Part shown: positions 21,739 through 30,864 of the stretch, one piece after another
Numbering within the stretch: the first letter of the stretch is position 1
How the letters are laid out: the number at the start of each line of letters is the position of its first letter
Origin: Methylogaea oryzae
GTDB taxonomy: Bacteria > Pseudomonadota > Gammaproteobacteria > Methylococcales > Methylococcaceae
Reading direction: 5' to 3'
DNA: 64,000 nt
Assembly (NCBI RefSeq): GCF_019669985.1
Contig: NZ_AP019782.1
Location: 2,040,001 to 2,104,000 of the forward strand
Position numbers and translations under genes: made by a program
Notes under the pieces: model-generated
Databases searched by the model: none
What the model was told of the DNA's origin: nothing
The model's input: only the letters and a program-made list of their open reading frames with translations

Positions 21739-21754
21739 TGGCACGAAGCGTGTA
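21739..21754 (+). promoter_or_regulatory. candidate sigma-54 promoter of the sulfide oxidation genes
   Basis: The sequence TGGCACG-N4-GTGTA matches the -24 element TGGCACG perfectly and has correct spacing; the -12 element has TG at the right place but T for the final C of the consensus TTGC. It ends 38 bases before the dioxygenase ATG, which has its own ribosome site aggagagag. Confidence 0.55.
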
Positions 21755-21792
21755 AAGTCATAGGCAACGATTCCACCATCCAGGAGAGAGAC

Positions 21793-22485
21793 ATGATTTT
21801 CCGCCAACTGTTCGAAGCAGACACCAGCACCTACACCTATTTGATCGCTTGCGAACGCACTCGCGAGGCGGCCCTCATCGATCCGGTCCTCAGCGAAATG
21901 GATCAATACCTCGCCGTGCTAAAGGAACTGGATTTGAAACTGGCTTATACCCTGGAAACCCACGTCCACGCCGATCACATCACCGCCAGCGGCAAGCTGC
22001 GAGAGGTTCTCGGCAGCCGCAGCGTCGTGCACCGGGACGGCGGCGCCCAATGCGCCGACATCTTGGTGGACGACGGCGACACATTGTCCGTGGGCGATCT
22101 GCAAATCGAAGTGCGCCACACGCCGGGACACACCAACGGCTGCGTCAGCTACGTCATGGCGGACCGCGTTTTCACCGGCGACGCGCTTTTGATCGGCGGC
22201 TGCGGCAGAACCGATTTCCAGCAAGGCGATCCCGGCAAGCTGTACGACAACATCCACGGCAAGCTATTCAGCCTGCCTCCGGAAACCCTGGTTTATCCCG
22301 GTCACGACTACCAAGGCAACACGGTATCCACCATCGGCAGGGAAATGGCGGAAAACCCCCGCCTCGGCGGCGGCAAGCAGCGCGACGAGTTCATTCAACT
22401 GATGACCAATCTCAACATGGCCTATCCGCGCCATATCGACCGCGCCCTTCCCGCCAACCAGGCTTGCGGCAACGTGAACAGCTGA
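21793..22485 (+). CDS. ETHE1-like persulfide dioxygenase
   Basis: This enzyme oxidises glutathione persulfide to sulfite with O2 and a mononuclear iron. The 230-residue metallo-beta-lactamase fold has THVHADH (56-62) and three predicted iron ligands His113 (HTPGHTNG), Asp130 (FTGDALLIGGCGRTDFQ) and His171 (YPGHDY), the ETHE1 arrangement, not glyoxalase II. It is first in a plus-strand group with a TauE-type exporter (10 bases on) and SQR. The upstream region has a sigma-54 type promoter. A rhodanese domain is not fused to it. Confidence 0.9.
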   Translation: MIFRQLFEADTSTYTYLIACERTREAALIDPVLSEMDQYLAVLKELDLKLAYTLETHVHADHITASGKLREVLGSRSVVHRDGGAQCADILVDDGDTLSVGDLQIEVRHTPGHTNGCVSYVMADRVFTGDALLIGGCGRTDFQQGDPGKLYDNIHGKLFSLPPETLVYPGHDYQGNTVSTIGREMAENPRLGGGKQRDEFIQLMTNLNMAYPRHIDRALPANQACGNVNS

Positions 22486-22495
22486 GGACACCGCC

Positions 22496-23368
22496 ATGAC
22501 ACTCGAAATCGGCATAGCCGCAGTCGTCATCGGCGTGCTGCTGGGTATGCTCGGCGGCGGCGGCTCCATACTCACCGTCCCCATGCTGGTTTACATGGCC
22601 CACTTGGAACCCAAAGCCGCCATAGCCACGTCCTTGCTGGCGGTAGGCAGCACCAGCGCCATCGCCATGCTGCCCCACGCCCGCCTGGGCAACGTCTGCT
22701 GGCGCGCAGGAGCGGCGTTCGGGACCGCCTCCATGGTCGGCGCCTACGGCGGCGGCCGCCTGGCTGCCTGGCTGCCCGGACATTTGCTGCTGCTGCTGTT
22801 CGCCGGCATGATGCTGGCCACCGGCGGCGCGATGCTGTTTCGCCGGCAAAAGGCGGACGAGGAATCGGCCAACACCTGCCCAGGCAACGTATGGGTACTG
22901 CTCGCCATCGCCCTGCAAGGCGTCGTGGTCGGGGCATTGACCGGGCTGGTCGGCGCCGGGGGAGGTTTTGTGGTGGTGCCGGCCCTGTGCCTGCTGGGCG
23001 GCTTATCCATGCGGGCGGCCATCGGCACCTCGCTGCTGATCATCGCCGCCAACTCCTTCGCCGGGCTGGCGGGTTATTTGAGCCACGTGCAGATCGACTT
23101 GCAATTGGCCGGCGCCGTTACCGCCGCGACGATATCCGGCAGCCTCGCCGGAAGCTGGCTGGCCCCCCGCGTCAGCGCGCCGGCCCTGCGGCGCGGTTTC
23201 GCCCTGTTCGTCATCGCCGTCGCGGTATACCTGTTGCAGCGGGAACTGAACGCGGGGGAATTCATCCAGCGACTGGCGAGCCCGTGCCAGCTTTGGACAG
23301 GGGGAATTGTCCTGGCCGCCGCCGTCGTTTTGCCGCAACTGGGCAACCTCTGGCGCGCAAATCGCTAA
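22496..23368 (+). CDS. TauE/SafE family sulfite/anion exporter
   Basis: This is a polytopic permease of 290 residues with about eight hydrophobic segments in two homologous halves. Each half has the Gly-rich signature of the family: GMLGGGGSILTVPMLVY near residue 15 and GLVGAGGGFVVVPALCL near 145. TauE/SafE proteins move sulfite, sulfoacetate and related anions. Being between persulfide dioxygenase and SQR, it most likely exports the sulfite made by the dioxygenase. Substrate is an inference from context. Confidence 0.87.
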   Translation: MTLEIGIAAVVIGVLLGMLGGGGSILTVPMLVYMAHLEPKAAIATSLLAVGSTSAIAMLPHARLGNVCWRAGAAFGTASMVGAYGGGRLAAWLPGHLLLLLFAGMMLATGGAMLFRRQKADEESANTCPGNVWVLLAIALQGVVVGALTGLVGAGGGFVVVPALCLLGGLSMRAAIGTSLLIIAANSFAGLAGYLSHVQIDLQLAGAVTAATISGSLAGSWLAPRVSAPALRRGFALFVIAVAVYLLQRELNAGEFIQRLASPCQLWTGGIVLAAAVVLPQLGNLWRANR

Positions 23369-23389
23369 ACCGGAGTTAACCTAATGCCA

Positions 23390-23503
23390 TTGACAGGCAA
23401 ATACGCTTCCAATAAGGTTCGCCGATAACCCGACGCTAGGCGCTCAGTCGCAGCGCAACAAAAATAAATCGGCGCCCATTGTTCGGCTGGCATCGCGACA
23501 GCC
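23390..23503 (+). promoter_or_regulatory. possible promoters in the TauE-SQR gap
   Basis: The 196-base gap before the SQR gene holds a TTGACA (23390-23395) with TAAGGT 17 bases on (23413-23418), and separately TGGCATC-N4-CAGCC (23488-23503) with GG and GC at sigma-54 spacing. Either could give SQR its own transcript. Neither is a close match over its full length. Confidence 0.3.
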
Positions 23504-23564
23504 CGTGGGATAACCGGAGCGCCGCTACCGTTTCAAAACACGAGGAAGGCAGGAGGACACACCC

Positions 23565-24779
23565 ATGGCAGACCAGACCCATCACAAAATCATCGTCATC
23601 GGCGGCGGCGCCGGCGGCATCAACGTGGCGGCCCGATTGCTGCGCCAAAGCCATATCGACGACCTCGCCATCATCGAACCGTCCGACACCCATTATTATC
23701 AGCCGGGCTGGACCCTGGTGGGCGGCGGCATCATGAAACGAGAGGCCACCGCCAAGCCCATGGCCGACTACATCCCGGTCGGCGCCAAATGGATCAAGGA
23801 CGCGGTGGTCGAAGTCGATCCGGACAACAACTGCCTCAAAACCAGAAGCGGCGACCTGTTCACCTACGACTACCTGGTGGTCGCGGCGGGGCTCGAACTC
23901 GATTGGCTCAAGATCGACGGCCTACTGGACGCGGTCGGCAAGGACGGCGTGTGCAGCAACTACAGCTACGACACGGTCAACAGCACCTGGGAAACCATCC
24001 GCAATTTCAAAGGCGGCACGGCGTTGTTCACCTTCCCGCCTCCCCCCATCAAATGCGCCGGCGCCCCGCAGAAAATCATGTACCTGGCCGAGGAGCATTT
24101 CCGCAAGGCCGGTATTCGCGACAAAACCCAGGTTGTCTACATGTGCGCCGGCCCCAGCATTTTCGGCGTGAAAAAATATGCCGAAGCCCTGCTCGAGCAA
24201 GTGGTAAAGCCGCGCGAAATCGAAACGCGCTATAAACACAACCTGGTGCGCATCCACGCCGCGAAGAAGGAAGCCGTTTTCCTCGACATGGACGCCAACC
24301 GGGAAGTGGTGGTGAAGTACGACATGATCCACGTCACGCCGCCCATGACCGCGCCGTTTTTCATCCGCACGAGCAAGCTGGCCAACAAGGCCGGATGGGT
24401 GGACGTGAACAAAGACACTTTGCAGCACGTGCGCTATCCCAACGTATTCAGCCTGGGCGACGCCAGCAGCCTGCCGACCTCGAAAACGGCGGCCGCCATC
24501 CGTGCCGAAGGACCGGTATTGGTGGAAAACCTGCTGGCCGTCATGAAGGGCCAGCAAGCCAAGGCGACTTACGACGGCTACACCTCCTGCCCGCTGGTCA
24601 CCGGTCGCGGCAAGCTCATCCTAGCGGAGTTCGACTACGACCTGAATCCCAAGGAAACCTTCCCCTTCGACCAGGGCAAGGAGCGTTTGAGCATGTATTG
24701 GCTGAAGCGTTACATCCTGCCGATCATCTATTGGAAAGGCTTGCTCAAAGGCCGCAAATGGCCGTTGGCGGGGGACTGA
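23565..24779 (+). CDS. sqr: sulfide:quinone oxidoreductase, mitochondrial (SQOR) type
   Basis: SQR oxidises sulfide to a persulfide and reduces the quinone pool at the inner membrane. The 404-residue FAD protein has the dinucleotide motif GGGAGG (13-18). Two cysteines sit in the contexts PIKCAGAPQKIMYL (Cys164) and YDGYTSCPLVTG (Cys342); they are 178 residues apart, as are the redox pair Cys201/Cys379 of human SQOR, and the surrounding sequence matches that eukaryote-like class closely. The C-terminal ERLSMYWLKRYILPIIYW forms the amphipathic membrane-binding end. A strong aggagg precedes the ATG. With persulfide dioxygenase it reconstitutes the first two mitochondrial sulfide oxidation steps. 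Confidence 0.93.
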   Translation: MADQTHHKIIVIGGGAGGINVAARLLRQSHIDDLAIIEPSDTHYYQPGWTLVGGGIMKREATAKPMADYIPVGAKWIKDAVVEVDPDNNCLKTRSGDLFTYDYLVVAAGLELDWLKIDGLLDAVGKDGVCSNYSYDTVNSTWETIRNFKGGTALFTFPPPPIKCAGAPQKIMYLAEEHFRKAGIRDKTQVVYMCAGPSIFGVKKYAEALLEQVVKPREIETRYKHNLVRIHAAKKEAVFLDMDANREVVVKYDMIHVTPPMTAPFFIRTSKLANKAGWVDVNKDTLQHVRYPNVFSLGDASSLPTSKTAAAIRAEGPVLVENLLAVMKGQQAKATYDGYTSCPLVTGRGKLILAEFDYDLNPKETFPFDQGKERLSMYWLKRYILPIIYWKGLLKGRKWPLAGD

Positions 24780-24793
24780 GTCCCTAGCGGCGT

Positions 24794-24828
24794 AAAAAAA
24801 CGGCCGTCGAACGGCCGTTTTTTTTTTT
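24794..24828. terminator. intrinsic terminator after sqr
   Basis: The stem acggccgt/acggccgt with a 3-base loop (cga) is preceded by seven A and followed by eleven T. It ends the sulfide oxidation transcript on the plus strand. Confidence 0.93.
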
Positions 24829-24894
24829 GCCTCACTGTTTACGCAAATCGCGGAAGCGGCGGACCGAACGGCGCCCGCCACATCCTGCAACACA

Positions 24895-26586
24895 GTGTTT
24901 TCCCTATGCTTCGTTGCCAGAAGCGGCAAATCTTGCGTTAATACCTCTTTGCGGCACCCGATCGCCGCCGGTAATCCCAGTCCCGTCCTGCGGACCTATA
25001 TCGCCCACGACAGCATCAATCGCCGCACGGCCACAATCGAATCACCATTGGACGTTTCCAGCGTGGATCTAACCCACCAAAATTTTTTCCTGCAACACCT
25101 GCAGGCGCTAGCGCAGAACGAGACCCTCCATACCGCCGAGGAAATCCGCGCGGCAGCGGAAGGCTTGAAACTGTTGGACCGGAACGTGAGGCTCGAATCG
25201 GAGGATTTGCAAAAACTGGCGCAAATCCCGCTCGAACGACCGATTTATGAAAACATCCGCTTCATGGAGCCGCTTACCCTGCCGGCGATACGACTGCACA
25301 TGCAAAAAGCCATGGCGCAGTCGCCCGGACTACAGCTGTTTCAGCGGGCCACGCGGGCGCCGCAAGTCGCGCTGGACTGCCTCAACCAGGTCACGCTACC
25401 GCCGCCGCTGCTGAACATCCTCACGGTCATGTCGCGGCAGCTTCCGGAGCTGTATGCGCACACCCTGGAGGTGGCCTTAATCAGCACCTTCCTCGGCATC
25501 TTGCATCGAATGGACCGATCCGAGCTGGTGCACGTGATGTCAGCGGGGCTGTTTCACGACATCGGCTCGATGTTTTTGCCGCCCAGCCTGCTGGACAGGG
25601 AAACGACGCTGTCGTGGTCCGACTGGCGCCTCATTTACACGCATCCCAGCATCGGCCACGACATTCTTAAGGGCGTCAAAGGCGTGCCCCCCCAGGTGAT
25701 GGCAGCCGTCCATCAGCATCACGAACGAGTCGACGGCAGCGGCTATCCCCAAGGCCTGGTCGACCAGGATATCGGCCAGCTGGGACGCATAAGCGCCGCC
25801 GCGGAGGTCGTGGCCGGCGTGACGCAGCACAAATCCAAGCATTATTTGACGACGGTGCTGAACGCCAATATCGGACGACTGGACCGAACGGTGCTGGAAA
25901 CCCTGACAGAGGTGCTCGCCAACGTCAGCAGCGACGACTTCTCTCAGGTCTCGGACAACGCCGCCACATTCCGGCTGGTCGACACCGTCAGCGATGCGCT
26001 GGCCCGTTGGCAAAGCCTCGACCTGCAGGTCCGCTCCCACCGCGATCTGGAAAAAGTCTCCGGCGGCATTGCGGCCGCCCAACGCATCGTCAACGCGTCG
26101 GGATTGTCCACCGATAGCCTGGCGCTCAGCGACGCGGACTCCATGGCGTTCGTGAAACTTTCCCAGCACACGGCGGACGCCTTTCAGGAAGCCAAGTACC
26201 AGCTTGGGCAGGTATTGCACGATGTGCATAGAAACAAAGCGTCCTACATGGCCATCGATCCCCCCGAGGCGTCCAAAGCCTTCGGCCGTTGGGTTGCCGA
26301 AACCGACAGGCGTCTCAAGGAAATCGCCGACCCGGTCGAAACGTTGAGCGAGGCCAAAGCGCCCCCTTCCAGTCCTGAACACGAACCGCAGTGGTATTAC
26401 CTCAAGGCCGGCAAGAAGTGCGGACCGGTCAGCCCCGTGACCATCCACGAATACCTGGAACAGGGAGAGCTGCAACCGGACGATCTGGCATGGCGCGCCG
26501 GGCTCGACAACTGGTGCATACTCAGGGAAGTGGAAGACCTGATTACCTGGGACATCAAGCATGCCGAGCAAGGCAGGGCCGGCTAA
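24895..26586 (+). CDS. HD-GYP-type protein with C-terminal GYF_2 domain
   Basis: The open frame has 563 codons from a GTG; the true start is uncertain, and TTG 25048 or GTG 25063 are likely because the first 50 codons look non-coding. A helical N-terminal half leads to an HD-GYP domain (about 180-330 of the long frame) with AHTLE, GLFHDIGSM and HHERVDGSGYPQGL. These are metal ligands of a cyclic-di-GMP phosphodiesterase, but the usual third-metal segment ADxxDA reads AAEVVAG, and Lys of HDIGK is Ser. The last 60 residues form a GYF_2 domain (QWYYLKAGKKCGP, then DDLAWRAGLDNW). No neighbour indicates the role. Activity on cyclic-di-GMP is inferred only. Confidence 0.78.
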   Translation: MFSLCFVARSGKSCVNTSLRHPIAAGNPSPVLRTYIAHDSINRRTATIESPLDVSSVDLTHQNFFLQHLQALAQNETLHTAEEIRAAAEGLKLLDRNVRLESEDLQKLAQIPLERPIYENIRFMEPLTLPAIRLHMQKAMAQSPGLQLFQRATRAPQVALDCLNQVTLPPPLLNILTVMSRQLPELYAHTLEVALISTFLGILHRMDRSELVHVMSAGLFHDIGSMFLPPSLLDRETTLSWSDWRLIYTHPSIGHDILKGVKGVPPQVMAAVHQHHERVDGSGYPQGLVDQDIGQLGRISAAAEVVAGVTQHKSKHYLTTVLNANIGRLDRTVLETLTEVLANVSSDDFSQVSDNAATFRLVDTVSDALARWQSLDLQVRSHRDLEKVSGGIAAAQRIVNASGLSTDSLALSDADSMAFVKLSQHTADAFQEAKYQLGQVLHDVHRNKASYMAIDPPEASKAFGRWVAETDRRLKEIADPVETLSEAKAPPSSPEHEPQWYYLKAGKKCGPVSPVTIHEYLEQGELQPDDLAWRAGLDNWCILREVEDLITWDIKHAEQGRAG

Positions 26587-26598
26587 ATCGCGGCGGAC

Positions 26599-27033
26599 TT
26601 AAGTTCCGTCGGCTGCCTCGCCGGGCGGCGCAATACGCAGACGCACGGTCAACCGGCGGAACCCGTCCGGCGGCAAGCTGTCCGGCAACAGCGGCACGGC
26701 GCGGAATCGGCCGGCACCGTCGCGGAAATGCAGTAGAATCAGCCAAGACGTTGCCACCGTGCTTGGCAGCAAGGTCAAGCCGGTCTCTTCCTGATCCGCG
26801 CGCCACAACGTCCACCCGCCGTTTTCGCCGACGCGCAACCGCGTCACGGACGCCGTAGGCGTCAAGGCCGCGCCGACCAGCACCGCCGCCGCAACAAAGG
26901 CGCGCAGCCACCAAGGCAGCGGGCTGGCGACGACGGCGAAAACCGACAAACCGTAAAGCAGGCCCATGACGCCGGCAAGACGGCGCGACGGTTTAACCGC
27001 CAGCGTGATAGGCGCTACGGATTTGGCCGGCAA
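26599..27033 (-). CDS. ygfX: YgfX/CptA-family membrane protein
   Basis: This 144-residue protein has the YgfX layout: a short N-terminus with KPSRRLAG, two membrane helices (about 20-60), and a cytoplasmic beta-rich part with GWTLWRADQEE and SWLILLHFRD. In E. coli, YgfX (CptA) was described as a toxin acting on cytoskeletal proteins with SdhE (CptB) next to it, although SdhE is now known as a flavinylation factor. The start is a TTG at 27033 and overlaps sdhE by 41 bases. It is the last gene after sdhE. Confidence 0.75.
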   Translation of the reverse strand: MPAKSVAPITLAVKPSRRLAGVMGLLYGLSVFAVVASPLPWWLRAFVAAAVLVGAALTPTASVTRLRVGENGGWTLWRADQEETGLTLLPSTVATSWLILLHFRDGAGRFRAVPLLPDSLPPDGFRRLTVRLRIAPPGEAADGT

Positions 27034-27259
27034 GGCACGTCAAGTCCCTGTCCATGGGCGGCTCGGCTTCGCCGTGCGGCGCGCCCTGCCCCAACAAACA
27101 GCGTTGCAAGCGATGTTCCGGCAGCTCCAGCAAACGCTGGAACGCGGCTTGTTCCGCGATGTCGGCCTGCGGGTAGCGGCGCTCCAAATAGGCCAGCAGC
27201 ATCAATTCGAGTTCCCGGCTGCCCCGTTGGCAGCGCCAGCGCAGACGGCCGGCCTCCAT
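26993..27259 (-). CDS. sdhE: FAD assembly factor SdhE
   Basis: SdhE promotes covalent attachment of FAD to SdhA. The 88-residue helical protein begins MEAGRLRWRCQRGSRELELML, containing the conserved RGxxE motif (RGSRE), and continues with LLAYLERRYPQA and FQRLLELPEH, all typical. The start lies 2 bases after the sdhB stop codon; the longer open frame that extends back into sdhB is an overlap artefact. Position directly after sdhB supports the function. Confidence 0.93.
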   Translation of the reverse strand: MEAGRLRWRCQRGSRELELMLLAYLERRYPQADIAEQAAFQRLLELPEHRLQRCLLGQGAPHGEAEPPMDRDLTCLAGQIRSAYHAGG

Positions 27260-27261
27260 GG

Positions 27262-28038
27262 CTACTGCCGCTCCACCAGCAACTTTTTGATTTCCGCGAT
27301 GGCCTTGGCCGGATTGAGGCCTTTGGGACAAGTTTGAGTGCAGTTCATGATGGTGTGGCAACGGTACAGCTTGAACGGGTCTTCCAGCTCGTCCAAGCGC
27401 TCGGCGACGGACTCGTCGCGGCTGTCCACGATCCAGCGGTAAGCTTGCAGCAACACCGCCGGCCCCAGATAACGGTCGCTGTTCCACCAATAGCTGGGGC
27501 AGGAGGTGGAACAACAGGCGCAGAGGATGCACTCGTACAGCCCGTCCAACAGTTCCCGCTCCTCCTTGCTTTGCAGGCGTTCCCGATCGGCCGGGGGCGG
27601 CGTCTGGGTGGCGATCCAGGGCTTGATGGAGGCGTACTGGGCGTAGAAATGGGTCATATCCGCGATCAAATCCTTAATCACCGGCATATGGGGCAACGGA
27701 TACACGCGGATCGGGCCGTCGAAATCGGCGATGGCGCTGGTGCAGGCCAGCACGTTTTGGCCGTTGACGTTCATGGCGCAGGAGCCGCACACCCCCTCAC
27801 GGCAGGAACGGCGCAGCGCCAACGTGCTGTCCATTTCGTTCTTGATCTTGAGCAAGGCGTCCAGCAGCATGGGACCGCATTGCGACTCGTCCAGCTCGTA
27901 GATGTCCACCCGCGGATTTTCGCCGGCTTCCGGATCGTAGCGGTAGACGTGCACTTCCCGGATTTTTCCACCGCCGGCGGACGAAAAACGCCGGCCGGGC
28001 TTAACTTGGGAATCCTTGGGCAGGCGAAACTGGGGCAT
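27262..28038 (-). CDS. sdhB: succinate dehydrogenase iron-sulfur subunit
   Basis: SdhB carries electrons from FAD to ubiquinone through [2Fe-2S], [4Fe-4S] and [3Fe-4S] clusters. In the 258 residues, the N-terminal ferredoxin domain has [15 protein letters not shown], and the C-terminal domain has [16 protein letters not shown] and [17 protein letters not shown] for the other two clusters. It lies 10 bases after sdhA. Stop is TAG. Confidence 0.96.
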   Translation of the reverse strand: MPQFRLPKDSQVKPGRRFSSAGGGKIREVHVYRYDPEAGENPRVDIYELDESQCGPMLLDALLKIKNEMDSTLALRRSCREGVCGSCAMNVNGQNVLACTSAIADFDGPIRVYPLPHMPVIKDLIADMTHFYAQYASIKPWIATQTPPPADRERLQSKEERELLDGLYECILCACCSTSCPSYWWNSDRYLGPAVLLQAYRWIVDSRDESVAERLDELEDPFKLYRCHTIMNCTQTCPKGLNPAKAIAEIKKLLVERQ

Positions 28039-28048
28039 GGCGGCTCCT

Positions 28049-29836
28049 TCAATAAACCCGGGGTTTAGGCGGAATGGGCTGCACGTCGCCGGTCAGCGTA
28101 TGCAAATGCACCGGCCGGTATTCGATACGCACCCGGTTCCGCTCGTCCAGCCAGATCAGCGTATGCTTCAGCCAGTTTTCGTCGTCGCGCTCGGGATAGT
28201 CCTCTCGAGCGTGGGCGCCGCGGCTTTCCGTGCGGTTGTGGGCGGCATTCATGGTTACCACCGCTTGGGCCAGCAGGTTTTCCAGCTCCAGGGTTTCCAC
28301 CAGGTCCGTATTCCAAATCAAGGAACGATCCGATACCTTCACCTCGGCCATGGATTCCGCCACTTCGCCCAGCCGCGTGACGCCGTCAGCCAAGCGCTGC
28401 CCGGTGCGGAACACGCCGGCGTGCGCCTGCATGGCGCGTTGCATGTCCAAGCGGATTTCCGCCGTCTTGCGCGTACCGTCGGCGTGGCGCAGGCGATCGA
28501 AGCGGGCCAGGGCGTGGTCGCAGGCGTCGCCGGCCAAAGGATGGTGCAACTGGCGCGGCTTGACCACTTCGGCGCAGCGCAGCGCGGCGGCGCGGCCGAA
28601 CACCACCAGGTCCAGCAGCGAATTGGAGCCCAGCCGATTGGCGCCGTGCACCGACACGCAAGCCGCTTCGCCGATGGCCATGAGACCGGGCACGACCCTC
28701 CCCTTTTGGCTGCCTTCGTCCAAGGTCATCACTTCGGCTTTGTAATTGGTGGGAATGCCGCCCATGTTGTAGTGGACGGTGGGGATGACGCGGATCGGCT
28801 CCTTGGTCACGTCCACCCCGCCGAAAATGCGCGCGGTTTCCGCGATGCCCGGCAATCGCTCGTGGATAACGGCCGGGTCCAAGTGTTCCAGATGCAGCCA
28901 GGCGGAATCCTTCTCCGCCCCGACGCCCCGGCCGGCGTGCACCTCCATGGTGATGGCGCGGCTCACCACGTCGCGGGACGCCAAATCCTTGGCGTGAGGC
29001 GCATAGCGCTCCATAAAGCGCTCGCCTTCCGAATTGGTGAGATAACCGCCCTCGCCTCTCACGCCTTCGGTAATCAGGCAGCCGGCGCCCCAAATGCCGG
29101 TAGGGTGGAATTGGACGAACTCCATGTCCTGCAATGGCAAGCCGGCGCGCAGCGCCATGGCGCTGCCGTCCCCCGTGCAGCTGTGGGCTGAGGTGGAGGA
29201 AAAATAACTGCGTCCGTAACCGCCTGTGGCCAGCACCGTCATATGGGCGCGGAACAAATGCATGGTGCCGTCTTCCAGGCGCCAGGCCAATACGCCGCGG
29301 CATTCGCCCCCTTCCATGATGAGGTCCAGAGCCACGTATTCGATGAAAAACTCCGCCTCGTGCTTCAGCGACTGCTGGTAGAGGGTATGGAGAATGGCGT
29401 GGCCGGTATGGTCGGCGGCGGCGCAGGTGCGCAGCGCCTGGCCTTCGCCGTAATGGGTGGTCATGCCGCCGAACGGGCGCTGGTAGATTTTGCCGTTCTC
29501 GGCGCGGGAAAAAGGCACGCCGTAGTGCTCCAGCTCGATCACCGCCTGCATGGCCTCGCGGCACATGTACTCGATGGCGTCCTGGTCGCCCAGCCAGTCG
29601 GAGCCTTTCACCGTGTCGTACATATGCCAGCGCCAGTCGTCCTCGCCCATATTGCCCAGCGCCGCGCTAATGCCGCCTTGCGCCGCTACCGTGTGGCTGC
29701 GGGTGGGAAAAACCTTGGTCAAGCAGGCGGTCTTCAGGCCTTTCTCGGCCATGCCCAAGGTGGCGCGCAGGCCGGCTCCGCCGGCCCCCACCACCACCGC
29801 GTCGTAGGTGTGTCGAATGATTTCGTAGGCCGGCAT
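28049..29836 (-). CDS. sdhA: succinate dehydrogenase flavoprotein subunit
   Basis: SdhA oxidises succinate to fumarate using covalently bound FAD. The 595 residues contain the dinucleotide motif [11 protein letters not shown], the FAD-histidine segment [10 protein letters not shown] with His48, substrate residues around [15 protein letters not shown] and the catalytic Arg region [10 protein letters not shown]. The C-terminal residues match complex II flavoproteins. It is tightly spaced with sdhD (3 bases) and sdhB. Confidence 0.97.
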   Translation of the reverse strand: MPAYEIIRHTYDAVVVGAGGAGLRATLGMAEKGLKTACLTKVFPTRSHTVAAQGGISAALGNMGEDDWRWHMYDTVKGSDWLGDQDAIEYMCREAMQAVIELEHYGVPFSRAENGKIYQRPFGGMTTHYGEGQALRTCAAADHTGHAILHTLYQQSLKHEAEFFIEYVALDLIMEGGECRGVLAWRLEDGTMHLFRAHMTVLATGGYGRSYFSSTSAHSCTGDGSAMALRAGLPLQDMEFVQFHPTGIWGAGCLITEGVRGEGGYLTNSEGERFMERYAPHAKDLASRDVVSRAITMEVHAGRGVGAEKDSAWLHLEHLDPAVIHERLPGIAETARIFGGVDVTKEPIRVIPTVHYNMGGIPTNYKAEVMTLDEGSQKGRVVPGLMAIGEAACVSVHGANRLGSNSLLDLVVFGRAAALRCAEVVKPRQLHHPLAGDACDHALARFDRLRHADGTRKTAEIRLDMQRAMQAHAGVFRTGQRLADGVTRLGEVAESMAEVKVSDRSLIWNTDLVETLELENLLAQAVVTMNAAHNRTESRGAHAREDYPERDDENWLKHTLIWLDERNRVRIEYRPVHLHTLTGDVQPIPPKPRVY

Positions 29837-29839
29837 GGC

Positions 29840-30220
29840 TTATCCCGTAAAGGCTATGCGCAAGGTGGCGAATACCGACGCCAAGGCCAAAAAGGCCAGG
29901 ATCAGCTTGATGGAAAGGATGGAAAGGATCTTGATCCAGTCGGTGTGCACATAGTCCTCGATGATCACCTGCACGCCCAGAATGGCGTGGTAGAACGCGG
30001 CGATGATGAAGGAAATGAGCAGTATGGTGTTCCAGGGCGCCGCCACCCAGCGGGTGAATTCGCCGTAATCGGCATGGGGCCAGCGCGCCACCGCCATGGC
30101 GAACCAAAACACCAGTGGAATCAACGCCAAGGCCGTCACCCGCTGCGCCCACCAGTGGCGCGAGCCGCCTTTGGCGGAACCCAGTCCTCTGGCCTTGCCC
30201 AAGGCCGATCCGTATTTCAT
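29840..30220 (-). CDS. sdhD: succinate dehydrogenase membrane anchor SdhD
   Basis: SdhD is the second membrane anchor of complex II and shares heme b and the quinone site with SdhC. The 126 residues have three hydrophobic helices; the second carries ILLISFIIAAFYHAILGVQVIIEDYV, whose His is the expected heme b ligand and whose Asp-Tyr pair is part of the quinone region. Start is 1 base beyond the sdhC stop. Confidence 0.93.
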   Translation of the reverse strand: MKYGSALGKARGLGSAKGGSRHWWAQRVTALALIPLVFWFAMAVARWPHADYGEFTRWVAAPWNTILLISFIIAAFYHAILGVQVIIEDYVHTDWIKILSILSIKLILAFLALASVFATLRIAFTG

Positions 30221-30221
30221 G

Positions 30222-30608
30222 TCAGCTCCAGAGGAAACAGGTGGCGAGGAATACCATCAAGCTGAACAGCAAGGAAATCGCCAGCTCCAGATAGGCGGCG
30301 ATGTTCTGGTGTTCCCGGCTGAAACCGTTGCCCGTGTCCCAAACCAGATGCCGTACGCCGTGGCATAAATGGAAAAACAACGCATAAAGCCAAGCCCAAA
30401 TAAAAGCTTGGCCCAAAACGCCGTTGAGAAAGGCGTGAATCCTGGCGTAAGGCGCACTCCCGGCCGCCCCCGCCATGAGGCACACCACCAACACCAGCAT
30501 GCCCGCCACCAAGAACACGCCGCTGACGCGGTGGCTGATGGATAAAATCGCCGTCAAAGGCAGTCGGTAGCTGCCGAGATGGGGCGACAGCGGCCGCTTC
30601 GCCGCCAT
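30222..30608 (-). CDS. sdhC: succinate dehydrogenase cytochrome b556 subunit SdhC
   Basis: SdhC anchors complex II and ligates heme b. I chose the ATG at 30608 (MAAKRPLSPHLGSYRLPLTA), giving 128 residues against 129 in E. coli, with a gggg-type ribosome site about 7 bases upstream. The in-frame TTG at 30704 would add 32 polar residues and overlap the SDHAF4 gene by 11 bases. The family segment ILSISHRVSGV with its quinone-site Ser and Arg, three helices, and HLCHGVRHLVWD (heme His) are present. Confidence 0.92.
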   Translation of the reverse strand: MAAKRPLSPHLGSYRLPLTAILSISHRVSGVFLVAGMLVLVVCLMAGAAGSAPYARIHAFLNGVLGQAFIWAWLYALFFHLCHGVRHLVWDTGNGFSREHQNIAAYLELAISLLFSLMVFLATCFLWS

Positions 30609-30693
30609 CACCGCGCCCCGTTCCGCGATGGGACGGCTGCGATCGTCCATCCCCACGTCGACAAACGGCTGAGAGCGATTCGCGTTGGAGTCG

Positions 30694-30864
30694 TTAGAAG
30701 TCAATGCAGCGTCCGTTTCTTTCCCAGTCGCCGTAGCGGGTGGGATTGTGCGTTAAAGGATTCGGCGCCGTCGGCTGGGTCGGAGGAAGCGCGCCGCTAC
30801 CGGTCGGGCCGGCTTGCCCCGCGTGGTCCTGCGGTGGCGGTGAAGGAGTAACGACTTTGCTCAT
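30694..30864 (-). CDS. succinate dehydrogenase assembly factor 4 homolog (DUF1674)
   Basis: This 56-codon gene is short enough to be missed by standard ORF length cut-offs. Its C-terminus (residues 40-56) reads NPTRYGDWERNGRCIDF, the diagnostic conserved end of the DUF1674/SDHAF4 family. The first 35 residues are Pro/Gly/Ala-rich and probably disordered, as in the family. In yeast and human mitochondria, SDHAF4 binds flavinylated SdhA and protects it before SdhB joins. A good ribosome site (aaggga, 7-base spacing) precedes the ATG. It is 85 bases upstream of sdhC and heads the sdh operon, which independently supports the call. Confidence 0.87.
   Translation of the reverse strand: MSKVVTPSPPPQDHAGQAGPTGSGALPPTQPTAPNPLTHNPTRYGDWERNGRCIDF

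Noticed and set aside
24829-25047. Possible N-terminal coding region of the HD-GYP gene
   Set aside because: Translation from GTG 24895 has no domain character and no ribosome site; probably leader sequence, but not proven.
30609-30704. Longer SdhC start from TTG 30704
   Set aside because: It adds 32 polar residues absent from homologs and overlaps the SDHAF4 stop; the ATG at 30608 gives the usual length.
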